NCBI GenBank assembly: GCA_002437565.1
Contig: DJQL01000110.1
Location: 1-7,461 of the forward strand
DNA: 7,461 bases
Direction: 5' to 3'
Source: Prevotella sp. UBA6387
Lineage (GTDB): Bacteria; Bacteroidota; Bacteroidia; Bacteroidales; Bacteroidaceae
Shown here: piece after piece, positions 1 to 5,939 of the stretch
Layout: every line of letters begins with the position of its first letter
How positions within the stretch are numbered: the stretch's first letter is position 1
Translations under genes and position numbers: made by a program
Notes under the pieces: generated by a model
The model's database searches: none
The model's input: only the letters and a program-made list of their open reading frames with translations
What the model was told of the DNA's origin: nothing

Positions 1-691
1 CGCTGTCCTCGTACGACTTGAGTTCCTGCGGGTTGAACTTTGATATCTCCGCCTGCTCGAAGAGTCGGGTGAACACACGCTCTTGGAGTGCCGCCGGCCT
101 GTCCATAAGCCGTGATAGGTTCTTCAAGACGAACATCCACTTGTCGTACATGGTGACAAGCTCGTCCTCGGTCTTGTCAAACTTGGGAATCTCCACGTAT
201 ATATACGTGAGCTTGTCGTAGAACACCTCGTGGGTGTCAACCTCCATCAGTTTCACCTCATGATGCCATCGGTGCGCGTCGCGCAATCCCTCTGCGAAGT
301 TGAAGTTGAGGAGTCCAATGGTGTAAACGGAGTTCAGGTGAAAATCCCATTCGCCCCCACGCTGCGCCTGTTCTCGTATTGGGAACGTGGAATAGTATAT
401 CGTCCTGTCCTTGAAGAACTCTTGATACACGTTTTGCATCTCCACGATGAACCTCTCGCCCCTGTCGTTGGTGCAGTAGACATCGAAGATGGCACGTCTC
501 GCGTCAGCCCTCTCGCCGATGTGCTCCGAATTGAGGTAAGTCACGTCCTGCACGTTTTGCTCACCGTGGAACATGGCGTTTAGGAAGCTGATGAGCAGTT
601 CCTTGTTGAACTCGGAGCCAAAAAGGCGCTTAAAGCCAAAATCGGTATGTGGATTTATGTATCTTTCCGTAAGTGGGCTGTTTGTTGTCAT
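1..691 (-). CDS. Rpn/PD-(D/E)XK nuclease family transposase-type protein, C-terminus off the left edge
   Basis: The frame stays open for 230 codons from ATG at 691-689 to the left edge, so the C-terminus is missing. The N-terminus (YINPHTDFGFKRLFG, residues 11-25) is the hallmark opening of the Rpn / PDDEXK_2 family. It is followed by the nuclease core: Asp70 in IFDVYC, then a hairpin leading to FIVEMQ with Glu84 and Gln86, which fits the family's D...ExQ metal-binding pattern. Family members are recombination-promoting nucleases once annotated as transposases, usually near 300 residues, so about 70-100 residues are probably missing. No inverted repeats or partner ORF are visible, so it is not shown to be a mobile element by itself. 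It lies downstream of, and in the same orientation as, the PIN toxin-antitoxin pair, with a 222-bp gap. The family call is firm; the biological role is inferred and could be self-mobility, recombination or defence. Confidence 0.88.
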   Translation of the reverse strand, partial: MTTNSPLTERYINPHTDFGFKRLFGSEFNKELLISFLNAMFHGEQNVQDVTYLNSEHIGERADARRAIFDVYCTNDRGERFIVEMQNVYQEFFKDRTIYYSTFPIREQAQRGGEWDFHLNSVYTIGLLNFNFAEGLRDAHRWHHEVKLMEVDTHEVFYDKLTYIYVEIPKFDKTEDELVTMYDKWMFVLKNLSRLMDRPAALQERVFTRLFEQAEISKFNPQELKSYEDS

Positions 692-913
692 GGGACGGAT
701 GTTTTAGTTGAACACGTAAAACGTGCCATTTATTGACTTCATATCTTCCTCGCTAAAAGCATAACGTGCTTATATATAGCGAGTTATGAGAATGGCTCGA
801 AAATAAGGCAATTGCCAAGTGTGGCCTTTGCCACTATTTAGTCATGTTGGTTATCGTGGCTATCATGGCCTCGATAGACGACATGCTTGTGCTTTTGCGC
901 CTCCTTTAAGGCA
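692..913. other. Gap between the PIN toxin gene and the Rpn gene
   Basis: This 222-bp AT-rich gap has no convincing ORF. It holds the degenerate copy of the export-gene 3' end (listed separately) and two short inverted repeats. One is CACGT-AAA-ACGTG at 713-725, just upstream of the Rpn start. The other is a nested stem at 751-781, with outer arms CGCTA/TAGCG and inner arms AAGCA/TGCTT. Neither is followed by a T-tract on the minus strand, so they are not called terminators. A one-mismatch -7 box (TATTTTCG, minus strand, 798-805) is the only promoter-like string seen for the Rpn gene, and it is weak. Confidence 0.5.
827..887 (-). pseudogene. Duplicated 3' tail of the SLBB export gene (left copy of a direct repeat)
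   Basis: These 61 bp match 1636-1696, the last codons and stop of the export gene, at 58 of 61 positions with no gaps; the two copies start 809 bp apart. Read on the minus strand, the export-gene frame is kept through a TAG stop at 834-836 and encodes SSIEAMIATITNMTK, against SSIAAMIATIANMTK in the intact gene. The three substitutions give two changes, Ala to Glu and Ala to Thr. Homology ends at 887, and the frame meets a stop (906-908) just before the toxin gene end. It is therefore a non-functional remnant marking the far boundary of the inserted toxin-antitoxin module. It could instead be the leftover end of a paralogous export gene. Confidence 0.8.
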
Positions 914-1345
914 TTACTGCCTATCTTTGTCGTTTTGAGTTCCTGTTAAATACTCTGAGGGAGTTATTACTGGAATGTCGTGTTTGACAAAGTCCTTGAC
1001 GTTTCGAGTTACTATCAAGTCAGCCTTTGCTTCTTTGGCCGAGTAATACTGTAGGGCATCTTTTAAGTCCTTGTATTCTGAGGCTAATGCCTTTTCCACA
1101 GTTTCTTTATTTACACTTGTTGTTTCACACAATTGTGAAAACAGTGTCAATTTGTTTTTTATTTCGTCTAATGAAAATCCATGTTGGAGGATATATGCAG
1201 CATTAGAATACGTTAAAGATGAACAGAGTATTGTTATTTCTTTTTTGTCAGCTTGGCAAATGATCTTTGCCGCATCCGAGAAGAAGTTCTTTCTTTCACC
1301 AAGGAAGTCTATGACTACGTTTGTGTCTAAGAATACCTTTTTCAT
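914..1345 (-). CDS. PIN-domain ribonuclease toxin (PIN_3 type, VapC-like)
   Basis: This is a 143-residue PIN-domain protein and probably the toxin of a type II pair. It would be expected to cleave RNA with Mg2+ or Mn2+. The start MKKVFLDTNVVIDFLGER carries the conserved DTN (Asp7, Asn9) and Asp13. A SSLTYSNAAYIL segment (42-53) fits the PIN_3 subgroup common in Bacteroidetes. The second acidic site is Asp96 in KDLKDALQ, followed by DLIVTRNVKDF (109-119) with Asn115 and Asp118. The usual mid-domain Glu of classical VapC is not obvious, as is typical of this subgroup. The ATG overlaps the antitoxin TGA by four bases (ATGA, 1342-1345), which implies translational coupling. A short stem (AGGCA/TGCCT, 909-922) spans the stop but lacks a T-tract. 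Length is normal and all key motifs are present, so it is probably active. The specific RNA target cannot be read from the sequence. Confidence 0.87.
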   Translation of the reverse strand: MKKVFLDTNVVIDFLGERKNFFSDAAKIICQADKKEITILCSSLTYSNAAYILQHGFSLDEIKNKLTLFSQLCETTSVNKETVEKALASEYKDLKDALQYYSAKEAKADLIVTRNVKDFVKHDIPVITPSEYLTGTQNDKDRQ

Positions 1346-1581
1346 AAGTGTTTTTTCAAAAGGGCATCTTCCAGGATTTGTTTATCATCAAGTTTGTCGT
1401 CAAGTCCGTGTCCAGTGCACATTCTTTTTACGAATGGCGTCAACTCAAGCTCGCCTGTTGAAGGCTTAGACTTTATGGACAAGATTTGCTGGATGGCATT
1501 CTTTACTTGTTCAAGTATAGAGATGTCATTTATATCATATATTGTCTTTGCCAGCGAAGACTGTATTTCTATAGCTGTCAT
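1342..1581 (-). CDS. Antitoxin partner of the PIN toxin
   Basis: This 79-residue protein lies immediately upstream of, and overlaps, the PIN toxin gene. It starts MTAIEIQSSLAKTIYDIND and continues through a predicted helical segment (SILEQVKNAIQQILSI, about 22-37). A charged C-terminal part rich in Asp, Lys and Leu follows, a suitable toxin-wrapping tail. No classical VapB AbrB or ribbon-helix-helix motif is clear, so the assignment rests mainly on gene order and size. This layout is known for small antitoxins paired with PIN_3 toxins in Bacteroidales. A longer reading would begin at a TTG at 1605-1603. I prefer the ATG at 1581-1579 because the upstream bases contain a perfect 10-bp palindrome suited to an operator, and ATG is far more common. 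Autoregulation by the toxin-antitoxin complex is inferred only. Confidence 0.75.
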   Translation of the reverse strand: MTAIEIQSSLAKTIYDINDISILEQVKNAIQQILSIKSKPSTGELELTPFVKRMCTGHGLDDKLDDKQILEDALLKKHL

Positions 1582-1601
1582 ACTTAATTCTGTTTTTCCC
1601 T

Positions 1602-1611
1602 GCAACGTTGC
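1602..1611. promoter_or_regulatory. Palindrome GCAACGTTGC, possible toxin-antitoxin operator
   Basis: This perfect 10-bp palindrome lies 21-30 bases upstream of the antitoxin ATG, inside the 61-bp gap after the export gene. Type II antitoxins usually bind palindromes close to their own promoter, so it is a candidate autorepression site. No TAnnTTTG box is seen in the gap, and a 10-bp palindrome can occur by chance. Confidence 0.35.
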
Positions 1612-1635
1612 GGATTTGTTTTGTGATCTTTTAGA

Positions 1636-1696
1636 TTTGCCACTATTTAGTCATGTTGGCTATCGTGGCTATCATGGCGGCGATAGACGACATGCT
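1636..1696 (-). repeat. Intact 3' end of the export gene, right copy of the 61-bp direct repeat
   Basis: This is the functional copy of the repeat. It holds the last codons and the TAG stop (1643-1645) of the SLBB export gene plus seven bases beyond. The matching copy at 827-887 lies on the far side of the PIN toxin-antitoxin pair, so the pair is bracketed by direct repeats in the way expected when a cassette inserts at a gene's 3' end and restores it. Confidence 0.82.
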
Positions 1697-4237
1697 GGAG
1701 CCAATGCCCAGTATCTCCGACGGGCTTGAGCGGCGCTTGATCTTGCTCGGCACCACGATCTCGCATCCAGGCTCCACCTTGGCCTTGGACGATTTTGACA
1801 CCATGCCGTTCATGTATATGACGTATGCTCCGCCCTTGCGCGCATTCCTGGCGTATCCGCCGGCGGCGTTGACGTAGTAGCCCAGACTTTTGCCCTTGAT
1901 GTAGCTCACGGTGTTTGGGTACATCACCGCGCCGTTGACCTTCACCGTCGAGGTGTATTGCGGCAACACGAGGCGGTCTCCCTCCCTCAGCACGATGTTG
2001 GCATCGCTGTTTGGGTTGGCAATAGCCTTGTCGAGCTCAATGCCTACGGGATACGTATTCGGCACCTGGAACTTCTTCAGCTGCTCTTCGTTGTTCTGCT
2101 GTCCCACCTGCTGCAATGAAGAGCCATTGTTCTGGCTCGCGGCGAGCGACATCAGTTCTTGTTGCAACTGTTCTTTCTGCATTTGCAGAGCCGCTTCCAT
2201 GCGTTTGCGCTCTGCCTCGTTGGTCCTGCGCTCGAGCCTCGCCCCGTGTATGTAGGCGAGGTTGGTCGCGCCTCCGGCTGCCGCCACGAGGTCGGTCAGG
2301 CGCATCTGCCTACGCGACAGCGTGTAGGTGCCAGGGAATGTCACCTCGCCGTCCACGCTCACGTTTTGCTGCTCGCTGTATTGAGGGCTCTTGCGCACGA
2401 ACACCTCGTCGAACGGCTGGAGCACGAATCCCTGTTCGCCATCCACCACGAAGCCGTCTTTAAGGGCAAATGAGAAGTTCTTGGCTATCACGCTGTCGGT
2501 GGCGAGGGCCTTTGGGTTGCCCACGCGGCGCGACACGTCCACTTTCACGGTGGAGGCACGGTCGGTGAGGCCTCCGGCCTGGAGCACGAAGTCTTCCAGC
2601 GTCTCGTTGTCAGCATACTTGTACACGCCAGGGTACACCACCTCTCCTTGTATGGTTATGGTCTGGTCGTTCATGGCCGTCTGCTTGGTTGGAATGAAGA
2701 GCACGTCGTTTTCTTTCAGCGGAATGTCCGCCACGGTGTTGTCCATTATGCCCTTTATGTCGACCGGAATCACGCGCAGCGTGCGGTCGGCCTTCATGCG
2801 GTGCATCACGGCGCGTGCCGTGAAAGCATCTTCGGTTAGTCCTTCGGCGTGTTGCACGAGCGTGCGCACGCTGTTGATGCCGTCACCGAGTTGGTACATG
2901 CCCGGGCGGAACACCGCGCCCTTTATCTCCACCGTGTTGGCGTAGCGGGGCAGGATGGAGTCTACGCTCACCGAGTCGCCATCGGCTATCCGGAATGAGC
3001 TCATGTCGAACTCGTCCACGTTGAACACCGCGTACTCGCGTCCCGTCTTGCGGTTTACTCTCACCGCCTTCTTGTAGGCGTCGCCCGTGAACCCTCCCGA
3101 GTAGCGCAGCAGTGTCTGCAGGCTCTCGTTGCGCTTCATCTCATAATACATTGGTCGCTTCACCTTTCCAGTGATATTCACAAGGCAGTCGTATGGGCCA
3201 ACGATGATGACGTCGCCATCGTGCAGTCGCACGTTGCCCGTCATCTTGCCGTTGAGTATGTAGTCGTATATGTCGCACACGCTCACGAGGCGGTTGGCGC
3301 GGTAAATCTTTATGTTTCGCAGCGTGCCTATGTCGTTTGTGCCGCCAGCCATGTAGAGGGCGTTGAACACCGAGGCGAATGCCGATAGGGTATATGTGCC
3401 AGGCTTGACCACTTCGCCCATGACGTTGATGGACACGGTTCGTGTCTGTCCGAGCGACAGGTTGATGCGGCTCGACTGGTAGCGCGAGCCGAGGGTTGAG
3501 CGGAGCTTTGCCTTGGCAGCCGCCACGGAGAGACCGCCGAGGCGGATGGGGCCGTAGCCTTCTATCACGATGTCTCCATCGGGCGACACGGTGCAGTCTA
3601 TCGACTTCTGCGACGCGCCATAGATGTCTACCGACACTTGGTCGCCGGCACCGAGCACGTAGTTTTGCGGCGTGGCAATGTTCATTAGCGGCTCAAACGA
3701 CAAGTCCTTGTTTGAGAATATGTCGCGTCCAAACACCTTTTTCTTGTTCGGCTCTTCGCTTTCTCCTTCGCCTTTCTGTTTGTCGTCAGAGAATGCCGCT
3801 AAGTTGTCCTGGTATTTCTTGAAGTCGGAATCATCCTCGTCGTATTGCTGCTGCCAAGAGTTGTTGCTCGCTATCCTCTGCGAGGTCTTGGCATCCCTTT
3901 GCGCGTTGGCATCCCGTGTGGCAAGTCGGTCGGCTTGCTTGTCGCCTGTGCCCTGCTTGCCCACGCCGTTGGCCTGCCTCAGGCGGCTTTGGCTTCGTGA
4001 TGTCGTCACGTCGCCCAGCCCAGTGTCATTCTTGGCACGTTCGTATGCCTTCCTCACGCGCCTGATTTGCGTGATGTCCACGCCGCTCTGCATGAGGTGG
4101 GTCACTATTTGAGCCTGCGATGTGCCGCGCTTCATCTCCTGCTGAATGTAGCTCGCCACCTGCGAGTCGGTCATCGACGATTGCGCGAGCATATGGATGG
4201 GCAGCGCGAGGAGCAGCAATATGATGATTTTTTTCAT
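1643..4237 (-). CDS. SLBB-domain polysaccharide/capsule export protein (Wza-type, Bacteroidetes long form)
   Basis: This 864-residue secreted protein probably forms the periplasmic and outer-membrane channel for a capsular or exopolysaccharide. The signal peptide is MKKIIILLLLALPIHMLA, with likely cleavage before QSS; there is no lipobox Cys. Residues 20-70 are a helical DSQVxxYIxxE module seen in Bacteroidetes homologues, followed by a charged linker (about 70-180). The Poly_export domain starts at NYVLGAGDQVSVDIYG (192-207). Six SLBB-like units follow, each opening with a G-x-V-x-x-P-type turn, near 267-300, 352-384, 435-466, 526-557, 625-656 and 764-795. A Gln/Glu-rich likely coiled coil (about 669-725) separates the fifth and sixth. 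The C-terminus is a hydrophobic helix (842-862), as in many outer-membrane exporters. Length is normal for the order. It has its own promoter (4298-4330). No Wzc kinase or glycosyltransferase gene is in view; the toxin-antitoxin module occupies the downstream position. Confidence 0.93.
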   Translation of the reverse strand: MKKIIILLLLALPIHMLAQSSMTDSQVASYIQQEMKRGTSQAQIVTHLMQSGVDITQIRRVRKAYERAKNDTGLGDVTTSRSQSRLRQANGVGKQGTGDKQADRLATRDANAQRDAKTSQRIASNNSWQQQYDEDDSDFKKYQDNLAAFSDDKQKGEGESEEPNKKKVFGRDIFSNKDLSFEPLMNIATPQNYVLGAGDQVSVDIYGASQKSIDCTVSPDGDIVIEGYGPIRLGGLSVAAAKAKLRSTLGSRYQSSRINLSLGQTRTVSINVMGEVVKPGTYTLSAFASVFNALYMAGGTNDIGTLRNIKIYRANRLVSVCDIYDYILNGKMTGNVRLHDGDVIIVGPYDCLVNITGKVKRPMYYEMKRNESLQTLLRYSGGFTGDAYKKAVRVNRKTGREYAVFNVDEFDMSSFRIADGDSVSVDSILPRYANTVEIKGAVFRPGMYQLGDGINSVRTLVQHAEGLTEDAFTARAVMHRMKADRTLRVIPVDIKGIMDNTVADIPLKENDVLFIPTKQTAMNDQTITIQGEVVYPGVYKYADNETLEDFVLQAGGLTDRASTVKVDVSRRVGNPKALATDSVIAKNFSFALKDGFVVDGEQGFVLQPFDEVFVRKSPQYSEQQNVSVDGEVTFPGTYTLSRRQMRLTDLVAAAGGATNLAYIHGARLERRTNEAERKRMEAALQMQKEQLQQELMSLAASQNNGSSLQQVGQQNNEEQLKKFQVPNTYPVGIELDKAIANPNSDANIVLREGDRLVLPQYTSTVKVNGAVMYPNTVSYIKGKSLGYYVNAAGGYARNARKGGAYVIYMNGMVSKSSKAKVEPGCEIVVPSKIKRRSSPSEILGIGSSMSSIAAMIATIANMTK

Positions 4238-4297
4238 TGTTTGTTCATGTCAATTTTATTAATAACCTAAATTTCGCCCTATTATTGCATAATAACG

Positions 4298-4330
4298 CAA
4301 AGTTATTGATTTTTTTCCTGAACGAGCAAA
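4298..4330 (-). promoter_or_regulatory. Bacteroidetes-type promoter of the export gene
   Basis: On the minus strand the -7 box TAACTTTG (4305-4298) matches TAnnTTTG exactly. A TTTG at 4330-4327 lies 21 bases upstream and fits the -33 element. Transcription would start around 4290, leaving a leader of roughly 50 bases before the ATG at 4237. This is the best-formed promoter in the window, and it means the export gene need not depend on read-through from the chaperone operon. Confidence 0.75.
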
Positions 4331-4355
4331 AAAATGTGTTGGTATTGATATGGAA

Positions 4356-4459
4356 AACGACAACAGAGACAATGAGAGACAACTTCAAGGGCATTTCATC
4401 GCCATGCGAATATCGCGTTGAGATGAAATTTATGGTCTTTCATTGTCTCTATTGTCGTT
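4356..4459. repeat. 104-bp nested inverted repeat upstream of the export gene promoter
   Basis: The outer arms are 25 bp each (4356-4380 and 4435-4459) and pair at 23 of 25 positions. Inside them is a second perfect 8-bp pair, ATTTCATC (4393-4400) with GATGAAAT (4422-4429). Inside that is GCGA (4406-4409) with TCGC (4413-4416). The outer arm ends 26 bp from the promoter's -33 box. It could be a small palindromic mobile repeat, a structured RNA or terminator for the chaperone operon (four T's follow the stem on the minus strand), or an invertible segment. No target-site duplication is clear. Confidence 0.8.
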
Positions 4460-4528
4460 AAGACAAATTGCCATTCGGGTCGCGGACGGTCACAGGGCTC
4501 GCCCCCTGCAAAGGGTTAGTGTTTATGC

Positions 4529-4583
4529 AATCGGCGGAGCCGACATCTTTCAAATCTTTTTGATTCGTGTGAAATGAAATGTG
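4529..4583. repeat. 55-bp direct repeat, left copy
   Basis: These 55 bases recur without a mismatch at 6099-6153, with starts 1570 bp apart. The unit contains two small palindromes: TCGGC-GGA-GCCGA (4531-4543) and AATC-TTTTT-GATT (4553-4565). This copy ends 27 bp from the stop of the ADP-ribosyltransferase-like gene. The two copies enclose the whole three-gene chaperone operon. Confidence 0.93.
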
Positions 4584-4610
4584 CTCGAACCGAAACGTGT
4601 GAAATGCGAA

Positions 4611-5192
4611 CTATATGGTTTGGTTCGCTGTAAACGTCTTTCTGCCTACAATTCTATAAGGTTCTGTGAGCAAAGTCTTGTCAAAGAAACAAATTTGTAT
4701 TTTGTCGGGCTTGCACAAAACTACTTTGGCGTCAGGAAACCTAACGGCTGTTTTCTCAAATGTGTTTGGGTGCGGCCAAACTCGTATCGCCTTATAATTG
4801 AAGTTTGGCGTTTTATTTTTCATGTAGGCAAGTACTACGGGAAACTTTACGGTTTGCAGTTTCCGTTCTTTCCTTACAAGTTCCGCACATCTGATGAACT
4901 CGTCAAACTGCCGCACATCGCCCACCAAGTCGAAAAGCAACGGTGAATGTTGGTCGTATGTGGTTTTGCAAATGATGTAGCCCTTTTGAGCGTAAACCGT
5001 ATCGCCCCACCATCGTGCATCCGCTATTCTCGTGTCCCAGAAGTAATAGCCCTCGCCAAGCCACGGTTCTTTCGCGCCCCCTTTAATAATGCCGTTGGCA
5101 TATCGCTCGGAACAAAAATAAGGGCCGTGTTTTTCCACTTCCTCATCGTTGCGGCGATTTTCGAGAGTCTGATATATCTCCGTGGCTTTCAT
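4611..5192 (-). CDS. ADP-ribosyltransferase-like protein, proposed toxin of a chaperone-linked system
   Basis: This 193-residue soluble protein has no signal peptide or membrane segment. Residues 31-63 (ERYANGIIKGG, then GEGYYFWDTRIADARWWG) resemble the PARP-like ADP-ribosyltransferase core pattern 'G-x-G-x-YF ... A-x-x-W', where the Tyr helps hold NAD+. Later come LLFDLVGD (85-92) and a C-terminal strand DKIQICFFDKTLL (163-175), the place where such folds usually put the third catalytic residue. Gln166, Asp171 and Glu177 are candidates, but I cannot fix the catalytic Glu or the first-motif His/Arg by eye. It is the last gene of the operon, 8 bp after the SecB-like gene. SecB-linked toxins are known, and the E. 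coli CmdTAC defence system uses an ADP-ribosyltransferase toxin, which supports a toxin role. The fold is a moderate call; the target is unknown. It could also be an unrelated DUF with a chance YFW motif. Confidence 0.55.
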   Translation of the reverse strand: MKATEIYQTLENRRNDEEVEKHGPYFCSERYANGIIKGGAKEPWLGEGYYFWDTRIADARWWGDTVYAQKGYIICKTTYDQHSPLLFDLVGDVRQFDEFIRCAELVRKERKLQTVKFPVVLAYMKNKTPNFNYKAIRVWPHPNTFEKTAVRFPDAKVVLCKPDKIQICFFDKTLLTEPYRIVGRKTFTANQTI

Positions 5193-5200
5193 TACTCTGG

Positions 5201-5611
5201 CTATTCGATAACGGTTGTGTTCTCTTTCAGTTCCTCGGTAAGTCCCATCAGGTTTACTGTTGGCAACACCACGGGCTGTACGTTTGCTTGCAGCGTTATG
5301 GTGCTAACGAATGCCCTTATGTATGGGAACACGATCGCGAGACTGTTGGGATAGAAGTATTCTGGTATTTCCTCGATGGCGATTTCACCGCCGAAAGAGA
5401 ACGATGCCTCGCACGAAACTCTCACAGCTTCTGTGTTTGTCTCGGTGCAAATTACCATAACATCAAAGCTCAATTCGTAGCGTGCCTCCTTTGTGTGAAA
5501 GACACCCTTGGGACTGAAAGATATATTCAACTCGGCATTGTCTGGTATGCTAAAATCCAAAGATGCCTTTGTAAAGCGATAGTTATCTAACCTAAAAGTA
5601 GCCTTTTCCAT
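5201..5611 (-). CDS. SecB-like chaperone (toxin-antitoxin-associated type)
   Basis: This 136-residue cytosolic protein has the SecB fold signature. The N-terminus, FRLDNYRFTKASLDFS (6-21), matches the beta strand opening of SecB. Residues 88-124 align with the family's C-terminal core: a YPNSLAIVFPYIRAFVST segment followed by QPVVLPTVNLMGL. E. coli SecB has the equivalent FPYAR...PQLNLAPVNF. Length is close to the roughly 140-155 of SecB. SecB proper is largely a proteobacterial export chaperone; copies elsewhere are often solitary and tied to toxin-antitoxin genes, as with Rv1957 of M. tuberculosis. The gene sits 7 bp after the small gene and 8 bp before the ADP-ribosyltransferase-like gene, so a TAC role is favoured: binding and protecting the antitoxin. 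The SecB family call is strong; the TAC role is inference from context. Confidence 0.85.
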   Translation of the reverse strand: MEKATFRLDNYRFTKASLDFSIPDNAELNISFSPKGVFHTKEARYELSFDVMVICTETNTEAVRVSCEASFSFGGEIAIEEIPEYFYPNSLAIVFPYIRAFVSTITLQANVQPVVLPTVNLMGLTEELKENTTVIE

Positions 5612-5618
5612 AACTGTG

Positions 5619-5882
5619 TCATGCTGCTAAACAGTACTTGGCATCCGCCGCTATGCCAATTTCCCCTTCACTGACGGACACATCATATTTGTGGTTTTTC
5701 CCCCTCTCCTTAGAATTGGAATACGACACGGCTATGCCGAAATTCTCCCTTACGAACTCGGCATACTCAATGACATCGGGGCCAATCTCATTGAGATGCT
5801 CAATTTCTTTCCAATCATTATCGAGTACTTCCTTTGGGGTGTTCTCAAAATAATCTTTAAGACTTTCAAAAAGATTTACCAT
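5619..5882 (-). CDS. Small acidic protein, candidate antitoxin of the chaperone operon
   Basis: This 87-residue protein is the first gene of the three-gene operon; its TGA is 7 bp before the SecB-like start. I do not recognise a named family. The N-terminal half, MVNLFESLKDYFENTP then WKEIEHLNEIGPDVIEYAEFV, looks helical and acidic. The C-terminal half (about 55-87) looks like short strands, and the protein ends AKYCLAA. The final Leu-Ala-Ala is the same as the end of the SsrA tag read by ClpXP. A longer reading from a TTG at 5942 is unlikely because that TTG forms the end of a -7 promoter box. The antitoxin role is inferred from position, size and the degradable-looking tail. No DNA-binding motif is evident, so it may act only by binding the toxin or chaperone, or be an unrelated small partner. 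Confidence 0.7.
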   Translation of the reverse strand: MVNLFESLKDYFENTPKEVLDNDWKEIEHLNEIGPDVIEYAEFVRENFGIAVSYSNSKERGKNHKYDVSVSEGEIGIAADAKYCLAA

Positions 5883-5939
5883 AATTGTAATGCGTCTAAG
5901 CGCCTTTAATGTTTCTGAATAGTTTATGTACTTAGGTTG

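Larger units (their letters stand above)
4238..4610. other. 373-bp gap between the export gene and the chaperone operon
   Basis: No gene was found here. From right to left the gap holds the following: a repeated 11-mer CGTGTGAAATG (4566-4576 and 4596-4606), the left copy of a 55-bp direct repeat (4529-4583), a short stem CAGGG/CCCTG (4493-4508), a 104-bp nested palindrome (4356-4459) and the export gene promoter (4298-4330). A plus-strand open frame at 4237-4461 runs through the palindrome and promoter; it has no recognisable protein features and was not called. Confidence 0.7.

Noticed and set aside
1..691. Calling the Rpn-family gene an insertion sequence
   Set aside because: No terminal inverted repeats or target duplication are visible and one end lies outside the window, so only the coding region is supported.
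834..884. A 16-codon minus-strand reading frame in the duplicated export-gene tail, preceded by AAGGAGG
   Set aside because: It is the remnant of the export gene end; Bacteroidetes rely little on such ribosome-binding motifs, and the peptide is just the copied tail.
1582..1605. An eight-residue longer N-terminus for the PIN-partner antitoxin from a TTG at 1605
   Set aside because: An ATG is available in frame and the extra stretch overlaps the candidate operator palindrome.
4237..4461. A 74-codon plus-strand frame beginning over the export gene start
   Set aside because: It crosses the export promoter and the nested palindrome and shows no protein features; its length is within chance.
4493..4508. 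CAGGG/CCCTG stem as an intrinsic terminator
   Set aside because: The stem is only five pairs and no T-tract follows on either strand.
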